From positions 186,001 through 250,000 of the forward strand of contig NZ_CP021082.1 of assembly GCF_003444775.1 (NCBI RefSeq): a stretch of 64,000 nt of DNA, written 5' to 3'. This stretch comes from Deinococcus ficus. GTDB lineage: Bacteria; Deinococcota; Deinococci; Deinococcales; Deinococcaceae. The number at the start of each line of letters is the position of its first letter. The stretch's first letter is position 1. A model generated the notes under the pieces. It was given only the letters and a program-made list of their open reading frames with translations, had not been told where the DNA came from and did not search any database. Both the position numbers and the translations under genes were made by a program. Below, piece after piece: positions 50,193-59,247 of the stretch.

Positions 50193-50810
50193 ATGCGGAC
50201 CCTTTCCTTCCTTCCTCTCGTTCTCGGCCTGAGCGTCACGGCCCTCGCCGCCGCGTACTCCAGCGTGGATGTCAGCCTCACCCAGAACGCGGGCGAACTC
50301 ACCGTCAGCCTCAACACCCGGGTCTCCCCCACCCTCGGTGTGAACCAGCCCGCTGTCCGCAACGGCGTGGCTTACGTCTCCGCTCGCCATGACGTGGGCG
50401 CCTGGGCGGTCGGGCTGAGTCCCAAGCTGCCCGTCACCCTGAACGTCAAACACGACACGGGCGCCGTGAACCTGCTGCTCGCGGGCCTCACCGTCCCCCG
50501 CCTGAACGTCAACCATCAGAACGGCGAGACGAACGTCGCGTTCGGCAGCAGCACCACCGCCACCATCCGCAAGGACGTCGGCGCGCTCAGCCTGTACGTG
50601 CCGGCCGGCACCGGCCTGAAACTCACCGTCACCCGGCTCGGCGTCGGCAGCGTCACCATGGAAGGCGTCGACGTCGCCTCCGGCACCGACCAGGCGGGCA
50701 CCTACCAGACCAGCAACTACGCTTCCGCCGCGAGAAAGGTGAACGTGACCGTCACGCAGGGCTCCGGCAGCATCGAGGTCCACAAACCCGGCACCGCCCT
50801 CCCCCGTTGA
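50193..50810 (+). CDS. Exported beta-repeat protein (DUF4097/adhesin-like fold)
   Basis: 205 residues: signal peptide MRTLSFLPLVLGLSVTALAA, then short beta repeats such as 'LPVTLNVKHDTGAVNLLLAGLTVPRLNVNHQNGETNVAFG' and 'TATIRKDVGALSLYVPAGTGLKLTVTRLGVGSV', the ladder pattern of DUF4097/LiaF-type beta helices. AGGAGG precedes the ATG. It is probably an envelope protein; the partner is unknown. Confidence 0.75.
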   Translation: MRTLSFLPLVLGLSVTALAAAYSSVDVSLTQNAGELTVSLNTRVSPTLGVNQPAVRNGVAYVSARHDVGAWAVGLSPKLPVTLNVKHDTGAVNLLLAGLTVPRLNVNHQNGETNVAFGSSTTATIRKDVGALSLYVPAGTGLKLTVTRLGVGSVTMEGVDVASGTDQAGTYQTSNYASAARKVNVTVTQGSGSIEVHKPGTALPR

Positions 50811-50852
50811 GGGGCACCCTGGTCAGGCGTGGCTGGACGTAAGGCGAAACAC

Positions 50853-51686
50853 TCAGCGGCGTCGGGTGGACAGGACCGGAATCGGCGACAAGGTGACCAT
50901 CCGACCTGCAACCGACCCGAAGAACAGGCCCTCCCAGATCCCCTTGGCGGAGCGGCCCATCACGATCAGGTCGGCCCGCATCGCCGCAGCGCGTGCCAAG
51001 GCCACCCCGGCCGGATCCCCTTCGAGCAGCACGCCGCCGCCCAGGGCCTCGAGCCGCCGCCGGCTTTCCATCAGGCGGCGCTGACGCCGCAGGGGCAGCA
51101 GGCTGTACGGCGCGGACCGGGGCGACCTGAACCCGGTGGCCGTGCCGTGAGGCAGGACGTGCAGCTGTTCCACTTCTGCCTCCGGAAACTGGGTGCGGGC
51201 CAGATGCACGGCGCGCTGCGCCTCGTCGGAAAAGTCCTGCAGCGCCAGAATCCTCCTGGGCGGGGCCGGAACGGGCGCGCCGTGACCCAGGGTGAGCACC
51301 GGCACCGCTGAATGGCGGACCGCCGCGGCGGCCACGGAGCCCAGCACCCGTTTTTCCATGAACGATTACGTGGAGGTGCCCAGCACGACCAGATCGAACC
51401 GGTCACGGCGCGCGCGTCGCAGGAGTTCCACCGCCGGCTGCGCGGACACGACCACGTCTCCCGGCCCGGTCGCCTCCAGTTCACGCTGGACCTGGCGCAA
51501 CTGCGCCTGCGCGTGATCGGTTTCCGGCATGGCCGCGTACCGCAGGGCCTCGGTGACCGTCCCGTCGAACGGCACGAGCACGTGCAACAGGTGCAGTTGC
51601 GCTCCCGGGAACCACGCCCGGGTGGCGAGGAGCAGCGGGTGATCCGGAGCGGGCCGGTTGAGGGGCACCAGAATTCGTCGGAACAC
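50853..51686 (-). pseudogene. Tandem universal stress protein interrupted by an in-frame TAA
   Basis: One reading frame encodes two UspA domains. The first (from 51686: 'MFRRILVPLNRPAPDHPLL') reaches 'DLVVLGTST' and then TAA at 51366-51368. The same frame resumes with 'SFMEKRVLGSVAAAAVRHSAVPVL' and a full second domain ending 'DLIVMGRSAKGIWEGLFFGSVAGRMV' with its GxxGxxxxxxxxxGS ATP loop. The stop falls in the ATP loop of domain 1. An ATG at 51357-51359 could restart translation of the second half, so two shorter products are possible. AGG-rich upstream sequence supports the 51686 start. Confidence 0.8.
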
Positions 51687-51802
51687 GGTTCACCTCCAGG
51701 GCGGGGGATGCTGACCCTCACTCTACCTGGGGGACTACGGCCTCGGCCCTGGGCCTGTTCCCGAAGGAACCCGTAAGTTCCACCCTCCGCCCTTCACCCA
51801 GG

Positions 51803-51829
51803 TTGCCCGGAACGCCGGCAGGATACAAT
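51803..51829 (+). promoter_or_regulatory. Promoter-like boxes
   Basis: TTGCCC (51803-51808), 15 bp spacer, TACAAT (51824-51829), 10 nt before the GTG of the next gene. The spacer is short of ideal, but the -10 is strong for this genome. Confidence 0.45.
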
Positions 51830-51839
51830 CAAGCGAAAA

Positions 51840-52205
51840 GTGCCCTTTCCAGGCCTCCTGGTTCTGGCGGGTGCGTCCGTGCAGGCTGAGCAGTACGTGA
51901 TCACCACAAAATTCGACACGTATCAACCCGCCACGCTGAAGGCCACTCTGAACGGGAAGGCCATTGCACTTCACCACAACGCCGACGGCTCACTGGATGT
52001 CACTCCCTTCGTCAAGAAGGGCAAGAACACCCTTCAGCTGGAATGCACGCCTGGACAGAACGGAACCACGTATGCCAAATCCACCCTGACGCTCGGCCCG
52101 GGGACACAGGGGCAATGGAAGACGTTGTACAACCGGGTGCTCAACCAGAAGAGCGTCGCCGGCAAGGCCAACTTCATGCTCGTCCGCAAGCTCACCCACG
52201 CCTGA
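51840..52205 (+). CDS. Small exported protein (121 aa)
   Basis: GTG start assumed. The N-terminus is a short signal peptide ('PFPGLLVLAGASVQA'); the mature ~100 residues read 'TTKFDTYQPATLKATLNGKAIALHHNADGSLDVTPFVKKGKNTLQLEC', a jelly-roll-like pattern seen in exported carbohydrate-binding or structural domains, with one Cys. The in-frame codons just before the GTG (IKRK) would complete a standard basic signal start but offer no ordinary start codon, so the exact N-terminus is uncertain. Confidence 0.65.
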   Translation: MPFPGLLVLAGASVQAEQYVITTKFDTYQPATLKATLNGKAIALHHNADGSLDVTPFVKKGKNTLQLECTPGQNGTTYAKSTLTLGPGTQGQWKTLYNRVLNQKSVAGKANFMLVRKLTHA

Positions 52206-52329
52206 CCCTGCAACCTGTCAGTGGCGCCCTTGCGGGCGCCTCTTCTGTGTGGAGCGCCGGTGCCTGACACCGGCACCGCCTCTGCCGGGCCGGCTGCGCT
52301 ACGCTCCAGGCCGTACCCTGAGGCCTCCC

Positions 52330-52887
52330 GTGATCGAAGACCCCCCCGCCACCGCCGCCCTGACCCCCATTCCCGCCGACGACCTGCGCCGCCGCGTGCG
52401 CCAGCGGCCCGGCGATCCCGGCGCGCGCCTCCTGATCGCCCTGGTCGGCGGCCTGCGCGCCGTGAACGCCGGGATCCTCAACGAATGCACGCCCGGTACC
52501 GGACGCCCCCGCGCAGACTGGCTGAAACTCACCGAAGCCGAGGTCCTCAGCGCCCGGCACGCCGCGCAGGACGCCGCCGAAACCACCGGCCGGCCCTGGC
52601 GCACCCTGGCGATTCAGGCCCTGGACCGCCTGATCAGCGCCCCCGACCCGCACGGCCCGGCCCCCACCCAGGCCGCCTCTCCCGTGGCGCACGGCGGGGC
52701 GTACCTCACGGCCGCCGACCGCCGCGCCCAGGCGGCCTTTCCCGCCGTGCAGGCCGGGGAGACCTGGAAGGGACGCCAAAGCGGGCGGCTGGTGCAGATC
52801 AGCGAGGTGACCAGTCAGAGCGTGTTCGTGCACGGCGTGGGCGAGTATCCCCGCCAGCGCTTCCACCAGGTGTTCGACCGGCCCTGA
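52330..52887 (+). CDS. Hypothetical protein (185 aa)
   Basis: GTG start (52330) with a GAGG-like site upstream; an ATG at 52249 in the same frame is the alternative. It contains 'RLLIALVGGLRAVNAGILNECTPGTGRPRADWLKLTEAEVLSARHA' and a C-terminal beta unit 'GETWKGRQSGRLVQISEVTSQSVFVHGVGEYPRQRF' that resembles a small SH3-like or KOW-like fold. No family. The IS3-type element sits only 3 nt after its stop, so the gene appears spared by the insertion. Confidence 0.6.
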   Translation: MIEDPPATAALTPIPADDLRRRVRQRPGDPGARLLIALVGGLRAVNAGILNECTPGTGRPRADWLKLTEAEVLSARHAAQDAAETTGRPWRTLAIQALDRLISAPDPHGPAPTQAASPVAHGGAYLTAADRRAQAAFPAVQAGETWKGRQSGRLVQISEVTSQSVFVHGVGEYPRQRFHQVFDRP

Positions 52888-52934
52888 ACATGGGCTGGCC
52901 CCAAAGTTTGGACGGTTTCGAGTAGAGACTCGGC

Positions 52935-53846
52935 TCAGGAGCAGGGTACCGCACGGACGCTTCTTTCTCGACCAGGGGACGGCCTCACGACCACATTTGC
53001 GGTGTCCTGTCCGCAAAGGGGGGCGTCAGGCCGCCCCCTGGCCTGCTCAGCAAACTGGTCGGGCGTCCGGTAACCCAGTGAAGAATGTGGCCTCCTGGCG
53101 TTGAAAAACTCGCGGTAGCCATCCAGGACCACCTGAGCGTGACGGGCCGAGTAGAACACCTCCTGGTTCAGAAACTCCTCCCGCAGCCGAGAGTGAAAAC
53201 TCTCGGCAAAGCCGTTCTGCCACGGTTTTCCGGGCTGAATGAACCGGGTGCCGATCTCTTGGACCGCCAACCAGATCCCCAGATCACGGGCAATGAACTC
53301 CGGGCCGTTGTCGCTGCGGATGAATCCAGGCGCACCGCGCGGGGCGATGACCTCGTGCAGGACGTCCTTCACATCCATGGATGTGAAGGACTCGGCCACC
53401 CGCAGGGCCAGGGACTGACGGGTGAATTCATCGGTGAGGGTCAGGATTTTCAGCGTGCTTCCCTCCAGGGTTTGATCAAAGATGAAGTCGTAGGTCCACA
53501 CGTGGGCGGGGAATTCGGCCTGCATAGGAATGGACGTGCCTGTTCGGATTTTTCTGCGAACCTTGGCCTTGACCGTCAGCGCCTCCTCACGCCAGAGGCG
53601 CCGGACTTTCTTCCGGTTGAGGTGATGCCCTTCCTGCAGGAGCAGGGCATGAATGAACCGGTAGCCCCGCCGTGGATGGAGCAGGGCCAGCTCACAGATG
53701 CGCTGCCGAAGTTCATCGTCCTGGCGCGGTTTGTTCTGGTAATACCAGGTGGATTTGGGCAGGCCCACCAGGAAACAAGCCCGTTCGGGCTTGACCCGTG
53801 CCGTGACGAGTTCCCTCGCCACGGCACGCTTCTCGGTGGGCGTCAC
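52935..53846 (-). CDS. IS3-family transposase OrfB
   Basis: 303-residue rve-type DDE transposase. The HTH_21 part ('RGYRFIHALLLQEGHHLNRKKVRRLWR') precedes the triad in 'VWTYDFIFDQTL' (D), 'GFIRSDNGPEFIA' (D) and 'NGFAESFHSRLREEFLNQEVF' (E), then 'FFNARRPHSSLGYRTPDQF'. The C-terminal ~30 residues extend to the IS end. It overlaps orfA by 4 nt (53843-53846). Distinct from the IS3 copy at 15843-17078. Confidence 0.95.
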   Translation of the reverse strand: MTPTEKRAVARELVTARVKPERACFLVGLPKSTWYYQNKPRQDDELRQRICELALLHPRRGYRFIHALLLQEGHHLNRKKVRRLWREEALTVKAKVRRKIRTGTSIPMQAEFPAHVWTYDFIFDQTLEGSTLKILTLTDEFTRQSLALRVAESFTSMDVKDVLHEVIAPRGAPGFIRSDNGPEFIARDLGIWLAVQEIGTRFIQPGKPWQNGFAESFHSRLREEFLNQEVFYSARHAQVVLDGYREFFNARRPHSSLGYRTPDQFAEQARGRPDAPLCGQDTANVVVRPSPGRERSVRAVPCS

Positions 53847-54112
53847 CGCTTTTTCTGAATCACGTCCCTCATCGCGTCGATCTCGAGGCGCTGCTGGCCG
53901 ACGATCCGCAGGAGACGGGCATTGTCCTTCTCGAGCTGACGAAGCCGTTTGGCTTCGTCAGGGCTGGTGTCGCCGTATTTCTTCTTCCAGGCGTAGAAGG
54001 ACGCGGTGCTGCATCCCAGGTCGCGGCAGAGCTCTTCGACGGGCTTCTCACCCTTTTTGGCGTCCTGGAGCAGCTTGATGATCTGGTCTTCGCTGAATTG
54101 GCGGGTTTTCAT
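53843..54112 (-). CDS. IS3-family transposase OrfA
   Basis: 89 residues: 'FSEDQIIKLLQDAKKGEKPVEELCRDLGCSTASFYAWKKKYG' is the IS407/IS511-type HTH, and 'AKRLRQLEKDNARLLRIVGQQRLEIDAM' the zipper. It begins with MKTRQ. Its end overlaps OrfB. Confidence 0.93.
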   Translation of the reverse strand: MKTRQFSEDQIIKLLQDAKKGEKPVEELCRDLGCSTASFYAWKKKYGDTSPDEAKRLRQLEKDNARLLRIVGQQRLEIDAMRDVIQKKR

Positions 54113-54481
54113 GGATGTGGCCTCGCTTTCCAGCCTAGGGCTGGGGGCGAGCCTCAGTGTCTAGCCCTGACCGTCCAGTTTTCGGGGAGCAGACCAGGTG
54201 TGCAGTTTGATTCATGGGATGGATGAGTTCACCAAGACGGCGGAATCCTGACGGCCTACCCTTAGCCTTACCGACTCCTCAATGCGTTCAGGCCATGCTG
54301 CACGGCACTGCCCGTGTGCTGGCCTGACCTGGGGACAGCCGGAAAATCACCTAGGAGGTGCTTTACCAGGCGCCGGGCCTTCAGGCCGGCTCTTGTTCCT
54401 GCGTTTGACCCCCTGGGTCGTCTTCTTTCCCGTTCCGCGGCTCCGCTGCGGGAGCACGCCGCCTTTGCCCTTGGAGTTCCC

Positions 54482-57103
54482 ATGTCCACACCCAGATGGC
54501 TCGTCTTATGTAGTTTGCTGCTTCTCGCCTCCTGTTCCAACGGACCGGCAACCCCCGACACTGGAACGGCAACGCCCACCCCGTTCCCCCAGACCCCGGT
54601 CACGGGCGGATCCGACACCCGGCCCCCGCCCGTCGGAGGAAGCCTGCGCATTCAGAGCGAGCCCGTTCACACTCAGCGGCAGGCAGTCGAGCCTTCCATC
54701 CGCACCCCGCACACCTCCGACCGCAGCATCTTCAGAAGGGACTACAACCACGGCACGGAGCTCAGCAGCCAGGCGCTCGCCGGATGCAACACGTCCGCGT
54801 TCACCAGCACGGGGGACAGCCTCGTGCAGCAGATCGTCAACTCGACCCCCGAGTGCATCAACGAGCTCTTCAGCCTCAGTGCCTCCCAAGGCGCTCGCAC
54901 GTTCAGCGAAGGCCAGATGGTCTCCGCGGCGAACGGCATGAAAACCCGCGCCCTGAGTTACGCCGGCAGCAACAACGGCATCGAGCAGCTGCTGCTGTTC
55001 CTCCGTGCCGGCTACTACGTGCAGTACTACAATCCGACCGTCATCGGCTCGTACGGCGCCCCGCTGAAAACCGCGATCCGTTCCGCCCTGGATGCGTTCG
55101 CGAACAACGCGTCGTTCACCGCGAACTCTGACGCGCACGGGCAGATCCTCTCCGAGTACATGACGCTCATCGACAGCTCGTCCGAGAACGCGTACGGCCT
55201 TCCGATCGTCAAGCGCGTGCTGCGTCAGTTCGATCCGGCCATTCACACCTCCCGCGGGATGAAAGCCGGCACGAACGCCGCGTTCACCGTCCTGTTCCGC
55301 GGCCACTACGTGCCGGAATTCCAGACGGCCGTGAAGCAGGACCCGAGCATCACGAAGGAACTGACCGCCTTTGCGAACAAGCACTTCAGCCTGCTGGGTG
55401 GCAGTGACGACTACCTGGTCGCCAACGCCGGGCGTGAAGCGGCGCGGTTCCTGCAGTACACCGAACTCCGGCCGGTTCTCCGCCCGGAACTCACGGCCCT
55501 CCTGAACCGCAGCAGCATGACCGGCCCCACGGCCAAACTCTGGGTGGGCATCGCCGAGATGGTCGACTACTACGACGACTGCACCCCGTACGGTCTGTGC
55601 GGCTTCAAGACCAGGCTGGCGCAGACCGTGCTCGGCACGACGTACAACTGCAGCCCCACGCTGACGCTCAAAGCCCAGTCGATGACCAGCGCACAGATCC
55701 AGGCGACCTGCACGTCCGTGATCAACGAGGAAACGTACTTCCACACGAAACTCGCCACGAACCGTCAACCGGTCGCCAACGACTTCAACGACAAGCTTGA
55801 ACTGGTCGTGTTCAACAGCAGCAGCGATTACGAGACGTACGCTGGCGTGCTGTACGGCATCGACACGAACAACGGCGGGATGTACCTCGAAGGTGACCCG
55901 AGCGTTCAGGGCAACCAGGCGCGGTTCATCGCCTACCGGGCCGACTGGCAGCCCACCTTCGAAATCTGGAACCTGAACCACGAGTACGCCCACTACCTCG
56001 ACGGCCGCTTCAACATGGCGGGTGACTTCACGGACTCCATCAGCGAGAAGACCGTGTGGTGGATCGAAGGCACGGCGGAGTACATCGCTTACTCCTACCG
56101 CGGCCTCCCCTACACCGCCGCCCTGAACGAAGCGGCGAAGGCGACGTACGCCCTGAGCACCATCTTCCAGAACGACTACAACAGCGGTCAGACCCGCGTG
56201 TACAACTGGGGTTACCTGGCCGCGCGGTTCATGTTCGAGCGTCACCCCAATGAAGTGAAGACCATCCTCTCGCGCATGCGGAGCAAGGATTACACCGGGT
56301 ACGCGAGCTTCATGCGCACCTCCATCGGATCGGCGTACGACGGAGAATTCCGTGATTGGGCGCTGAACCTGAAGAACAACCCCAACCCCGATCCCGATCC
56401 CACACCCACCCCGGGCCTCGGGCCGTGCACGAGCACGGAGAACATCACCGAATGCCAGCGGGCGAACGTGTCCGGGCCGGCCGGCGACTACCGTTACTTC
56501 TACGCCCTGGTGCCGTCTGGCGCGAAGACACTGGACATCCGGGTCAGTGGTGGTACGGGCGACGCGCACCTGTACTACTCGCCGTCCAGCTGGGCGACGC
56601 AGGGCAACAGCACACAGCGTTCCACCACCGCAGGAAATGAGGAGCGTCTCGTGATTCAGAACCCGGCGCCCGGGTACCACTACTTCTCGCTGTACGGCCA
56701 GAGTGCGTTCTCCGGCGTGTCCGTGTCGTCCACGACAAGCGGTGCGACCACGCCCACGGAACCCACACCAGGCGTGACGGAGTGCCCCACCACGGACGCG
56801 AACCTCCTCGGGAAGAACTGCAAGCGCAGCGGCCTGAGCTCCACGTACGACTTCAAGTACTTCTACGTGGACATTCCCGCCGGTACGCCGTCGGTGAAGG
56901 TGACGCTCTCCGGCGGCACCGGGAACGCTGACCTGTACTACAACCGCTCCAGCTGGGCCACCAGCTCCACCTACACGCAGAAGTCCACGGGGGCGGCGAA
57001 CACCGAGACCATCACCATCAATCAGCCGGCCGCTGGCCTGCACTACTTCACGATCGGGGCCACCGCGCCCTACAGCAACGTCACCATCCAGACGAACTGG
57101 TAG
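54482..57103 (+). CDS. M9-type collagenase lipoprotein with two PPC domains
   Basis: 873 residues; the ATG at 54482 was chosen for the lipobox (LVLCSLLLLASC). After a Pro/Thr linker comes an activator-like helical region (~85-370) and the M9 peptidase domain with zinc motif HEYAH at 500-504 ('LNHEYAHYLDG') and the third ligand Glu529 in 'WWIEGTAEY', all required residues intact. The C-terminus has two PPC beta domains separated by Pro linkers ('DYRYFYALVPSGAKTLDIRVSGGTGDAHLYY', 'DFKYFYVDIPAGTPSVKVTLSGGTGNADLYY'). It degrades collagen-like substrates at the cell surface. A strong terminator follows. Confidence 0.94.
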   Translation: MSTPRWLVLCSLLLLASCSNGPATPDTGTATPTPFPQTPVTGGSDTRPPPVGGSLRIQSEPVHTQRQAVEPSIRTPHTSDRSIFRRDYNHGTELSSQALAGCNTSAFTSTGDSLVQQIVNSTPECINELFSLSASQGARTFSEGQMVSAANGMKTRALSYAGSNNGIEQLLLFLRAGYYVQYYNPTVIGSYGAPLKTAIRSALDAFANNASFTANSDAHGQILSEYMTLIDSSSENAYGLPIVKRVLRQFDPAIHTSRGMKAGTNAAFTVLFRGHYVPEFQTAVKQDPSITKELTAFANKHFSLLGGSDDYLVANAGREAARFLQYTELRPVLRPELTALLNRSSMTGPTAKLWVGIAEMVDYYDDCTPYGLCGFKTRLAQTVLGTTYNCSPTLTLKAQSMTSAQIQATCTSVINEETYFHTKLATNRQPVANDFNDKLELVVFNSSSDYETYAGVLYGIDTNNGGMYLEGDPSVQGNQARFIAYRADWQPTFEIWNLNHEYAHYLDGRFNMAGDFTDSISEKTVWWIEGTAEYIAYSYRGLPYTAALNEAAKATYALSTIFQNDYNSGQTRVYNWGYLAARFMFERHPNEVKTILSRMRSKDYTGYASFMRTSIGSAYDGEFRDWALNLKNNPNPDPDPTPTPGLGPCTSTENITECQRANVSGPAGDYRYFYALVPSGAKTLDIRVSGGTGDAHLYYSPSSWATQGNSTQRSTTAGNEERLVIQNPAPGYHYFSLYGQSAFSGVSVSSTTSGATTPTEPTPGVTECPTTDANLLGKNCKRSGLSSTYDFKYFYVDIPAGTPSVKVTLSGGTGNADLYYNRSSWATSSTYTQKSTGAANTETITINQPAAGLHYFTIGATAPYSNVTIQTNW

Positions 57104-57132
57104 GCCAGCTGACGCGGGACATGCAGACACCA

Positions 57133-57172
57133 CAGGAAAGGAGGCCCCAGAGCCTCCTTTCCTGTTTCTGTT
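57133..57172 (+). terminator. Strong intrinsic terminator of the collagenase gene
   Basis: CAGGAAAGGAGGC, 6-nt loop, GCCTCCTTTCCTG (perfect 13 bp stem), then TTTCTGTT. Confidence 0.93.
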
Positions 57173-57199
57173 GCTGGTCAGAACTCGCGCGTAAATCGT

Positions 57200-57208
57200 G
57201 TTCGCAAC
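57200..57208 (+). repeat. Left 9-bp target-site duplication
   Basis: GTTCGCAAC. The identical 9-mer stands at 59311-59319, immediately outside the right end of the IS4-like element, in the same orientation: the mark of an IS4-type insertion. Confidence 0.8.
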
Positions 57209-57391
57209 CTGACTACTCCTCAAAACTGGGCGTGAGGCTTGGCAAACTTTGCCGGGCGGGGATGAGGAGGAATGGAACAATGGGTCATGGTTGAGGTCAG
57301 GCCCAAGTGCCTGTCCATCTCTACCCTCGCCGACAGTCGTCAACAACAGGGAAGGGGCTCAATATCTTTCGGATATGAGTGTAACAAAGAC

Positions 57392-57413
57392 TGCCAATTG
57401 AAAACAATTGGCA
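57392..57413 (+). repeat. Perfect hairpin inside the IS4-like element
   Basis: TGCCAATTG, loop AAAA, CAATTGGCA (9 bp arms). It lies in the non-coding 57227-57497 segment between the outer left end and the internal end-like copy. Possibly a remnant of a nested MITE or a regulatory structure. Confidence 0.5.
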
Positions 57414-57600
57414 CAGAAGAGGGTTCGAAACACCCTATCCAAAACCAACACGGATACATGGAGGCCTTAATGATCAGTGTGCGAGAAATCAACGTCTTGA
57501 CTACCCTTCAAAACAGAGTGTAGGCCCACCACTATCGACAAGAAGCATACGGATGGAGATTCGCTTTTTCTTGCTCAATATCAGCAATCTAGATGAGGCT

Positions 57601-58200
57601 ATGAGTACAGGTCTCCTCTACACTGCACTGGTGAAGGAAATCGTCATTCATCCGTATAACCCACTCTGGCCTGCCCAATTTGCCAGTCTGGGAAGCGCCC
57701 TGCGAGCCACACTTGGGCCGCACGCACTGGCGATCCACCACATTGGCTCCACGAGTGTCCCTGGGCTTGATGCCAAGGATGTCCTTGATGTACAGCTCAC
57801 CGTTACGCGGCTTGATGTCCCAATTCGTGTCCCCCTGGAGAACCTGGGCTTCATTTACAGGGAAACGGTGGTTCGAGATCACTGCCCTCCTGGTCAGACC
57901 ATCCGCCCAGACGACTTGGAGAAACGTTATTACTTTCGGCCAGAGCCACGCGTACATCTTCACGTGAGACAGGACGGACGTTACAACCAGCGGTACGCCT
58001 TGCTATGCCGAGACTATCTCCGAGCAAACCCCATGGCACGGGACGCGTACGCGGAGATCAAGCGTCAACTCGCCGGATACTTCCCGGCAGATCAGGCGGC
58101 GTACTATGCCATCAAGGATCCGGTCTTCGATACCCTGATGGCCGGTGCGTTCATTTGGGCTGAGGCTACCAATTGGTCAGTACCGTCAACGGACGCGTGA
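57601..58200 (+). CDS. GrpB-family (UPF0157, nucleotidyltransferase-like) protein carried by the IS
   Basis: 199 residues: 'HPYNPLWPAQFASLGSALRATLG' is the GrpB opening, then 'AIHHIGSTSVPGLDAKDVLDVQLTV', whose HIGSTS-x(7)-D-x-D resembles the nucleotidyltransferase-fold motif GS-x-D-x-D, and 'RVHLHVRQDG', then 'YALLCRDYLRANPMARDAYAEIK'. The start is ATG 57601 with GATGAGG 5 nt upstream; ATG 57553 is a longer option. Inside the element's inverted repeats, so it is passenger cargo. Function in this family is poorly known; GrpB-like proteins occur beside resistance and toxin-antitoxin-like genes. Confidence 0.85.
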   Translation: MSTGLLYTALVKEIVIHPYNPLWPAQFASLGSALRATLGPHALAIHHIGSTSVPGLDAKDVLDVQLTVTRLDVPIRVPLENLGFIYRETVVRDHCPPGQTIRPDDLEKRYYFRPEPRVHLHVRQDGRYNQRYALLCRDYLRANPMARDAYAEIKRQLAGYFPADQAAYYAIKDPVFDTLMAGAFIWAEATNWSVPSTDA

Positions 58201-58266
58201 CGCTGACGAGTTGAAGGACAATCTGAGCTCAGCGCGGTCATCAGGGCGGCCAAGCTATGCCAGGAC

Positions 58267-59247
58267 CTACGAGATGGATGTAGTAGAAGATCCTGGAGGT
58301 CCGTGTTTCTTCACTGTGGTGACCGTTCGACGTGCCGCGATCTCGCCCGTCACACATGCCCAGATGAAGGCAACACTGACGACCGTCAGGAGAGAAGACA
58401 CTCGTTCGGCGCGCGTCAGACCCGTATCTTCCAGGTTGACCCCTCTGGTTTTCAATGCGGCGTGCAGATTTTCTGCTTGCCAGCGCAGGGCATACCGGCG
58501 CATGTTCGGCAGGGCGTGCCCCCGATACGCCAGGTACAACATGTCACCGGCTGCGTTTTTTGTGGCCGCCACCCGCAGATTCATGCCGTAGATGCGGGTC
58601 CGGCGATGCCAGACCCTGACTTCACCCACCTCAAGGTTCTTGAAGACTGCCCAGACCGGCATGCTGTGCGCGCCGATCGTGGCGCGAGCTGGGAGACGAA
58701 TGCAGGGTGCAACCCCGTGCTGGTCGAGGAATCGAAACCAGTGCTGCCCAATGAATTCACGATCCGCGAGCAGGCACCGGATCTCCCGATCTGGGCAGAG
58801 CTTCAGGAAGCGCTCCACGAGCGCTTCCCGGACACAGGAACGACTGGCCCCACCGTGCGGGAGCAGTGTCCACATCAGCGGTAAACTGAACCCGTTCCAC
58901 ACAGCAGAGAGCAGGAGAATATTGACGTCCTGCTGTCCAAGTTTCCAGTTGGTGCGGTCAAGAATGAGGTCGATTGGGCCGGGCGGGAGAAAGGACAAGG
59001 CGAATCGGGGGAACAGTGCCTCAGGAAACGGAAACTGGACGAACCGGCAGAGCCGCTGATACCGAGTCGTTAACGAGCCTGGGAGGGCGACGTGCGTCTT
59101 TAAGCTGTACAGGACGACGGTACGCGCCTGAATGACCGCCAGGATCAGTGCCGTGAAGACGACGAGGCGGCGAGCGTCCAGAGGGAAAGCAGACCGCAAG
59201 GCGGTCTGCAGGGTGTCGTGAGGTGGTCGGGTCCTAGGGGTTCTCAT
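58267..59247 (-). CDS. IS4-family DDE transposase
   Basis: 326 residues. The catalytic acids are in 'DLILDRTNWKLG' (D), 'RCLLADREFIGQHWF' (D, the family's DREF block) and 'LRWQAENLHAALKTRGVNLED' (E, YREK-like region), giving a complete triad. The N-terminus 'LVVFTALILAVIQARTVVLYSL' is the usual IS4 helical head. The product appears full-length, so the element could be mobile. Confidence 0.93.
   Translation of the reverse strand: MRTPRTRPPHDTLQTALRSAFPLDARRLVVFTALILAVIQARTVVLYSLKTHVALPGSLTTRYQRLCRFVQFPFPEALFPRFALSFLPPGPIDLILDRTNWKLGQQDVNILLLSAVWNGFSLPLMWTLLPHGGASRSCVREALVERFLKLCPDREIRCLLADREFIGQHWFRFLDQHGVAPCIRLPARATIGAHSMPVWAVFKNLEVGEVRVWHRRTRIYGMNLRVAATKNAAGDMLYLAYRGHALPNMRRYALRWQAENLHAALKTRGVNLEDTGLTRAERVSSLLTVVSVAFIWACVTGEIAARRTVTTVKKHGPPGSSTTSIS

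Larger units (their letters stand above)
52891..54196 (-). mobile_element. IS3-family insertion sequence (IS407/IS511-like), ~1.3 kb
   Basis: The ends pair as imperfect inverted repeats: TGGGCTGGCCCC and TTTGGACGGT at 52891-52916, against the complement of 54170-54196 (TGGTCTGCTCCCC and ACTGGACGGT). The outer bases are TG...CA. orfA and orfB run leftward and look intact. No clear target duplication was found. Confidence 0.8.

Noticed and set aside
57272..57523. 83-codon frame in the left part of the IS4-like element
   Set aside because: No ribosome-binding site, no motif, and its C-terminus is the translated IS end (LTTLQNRV).
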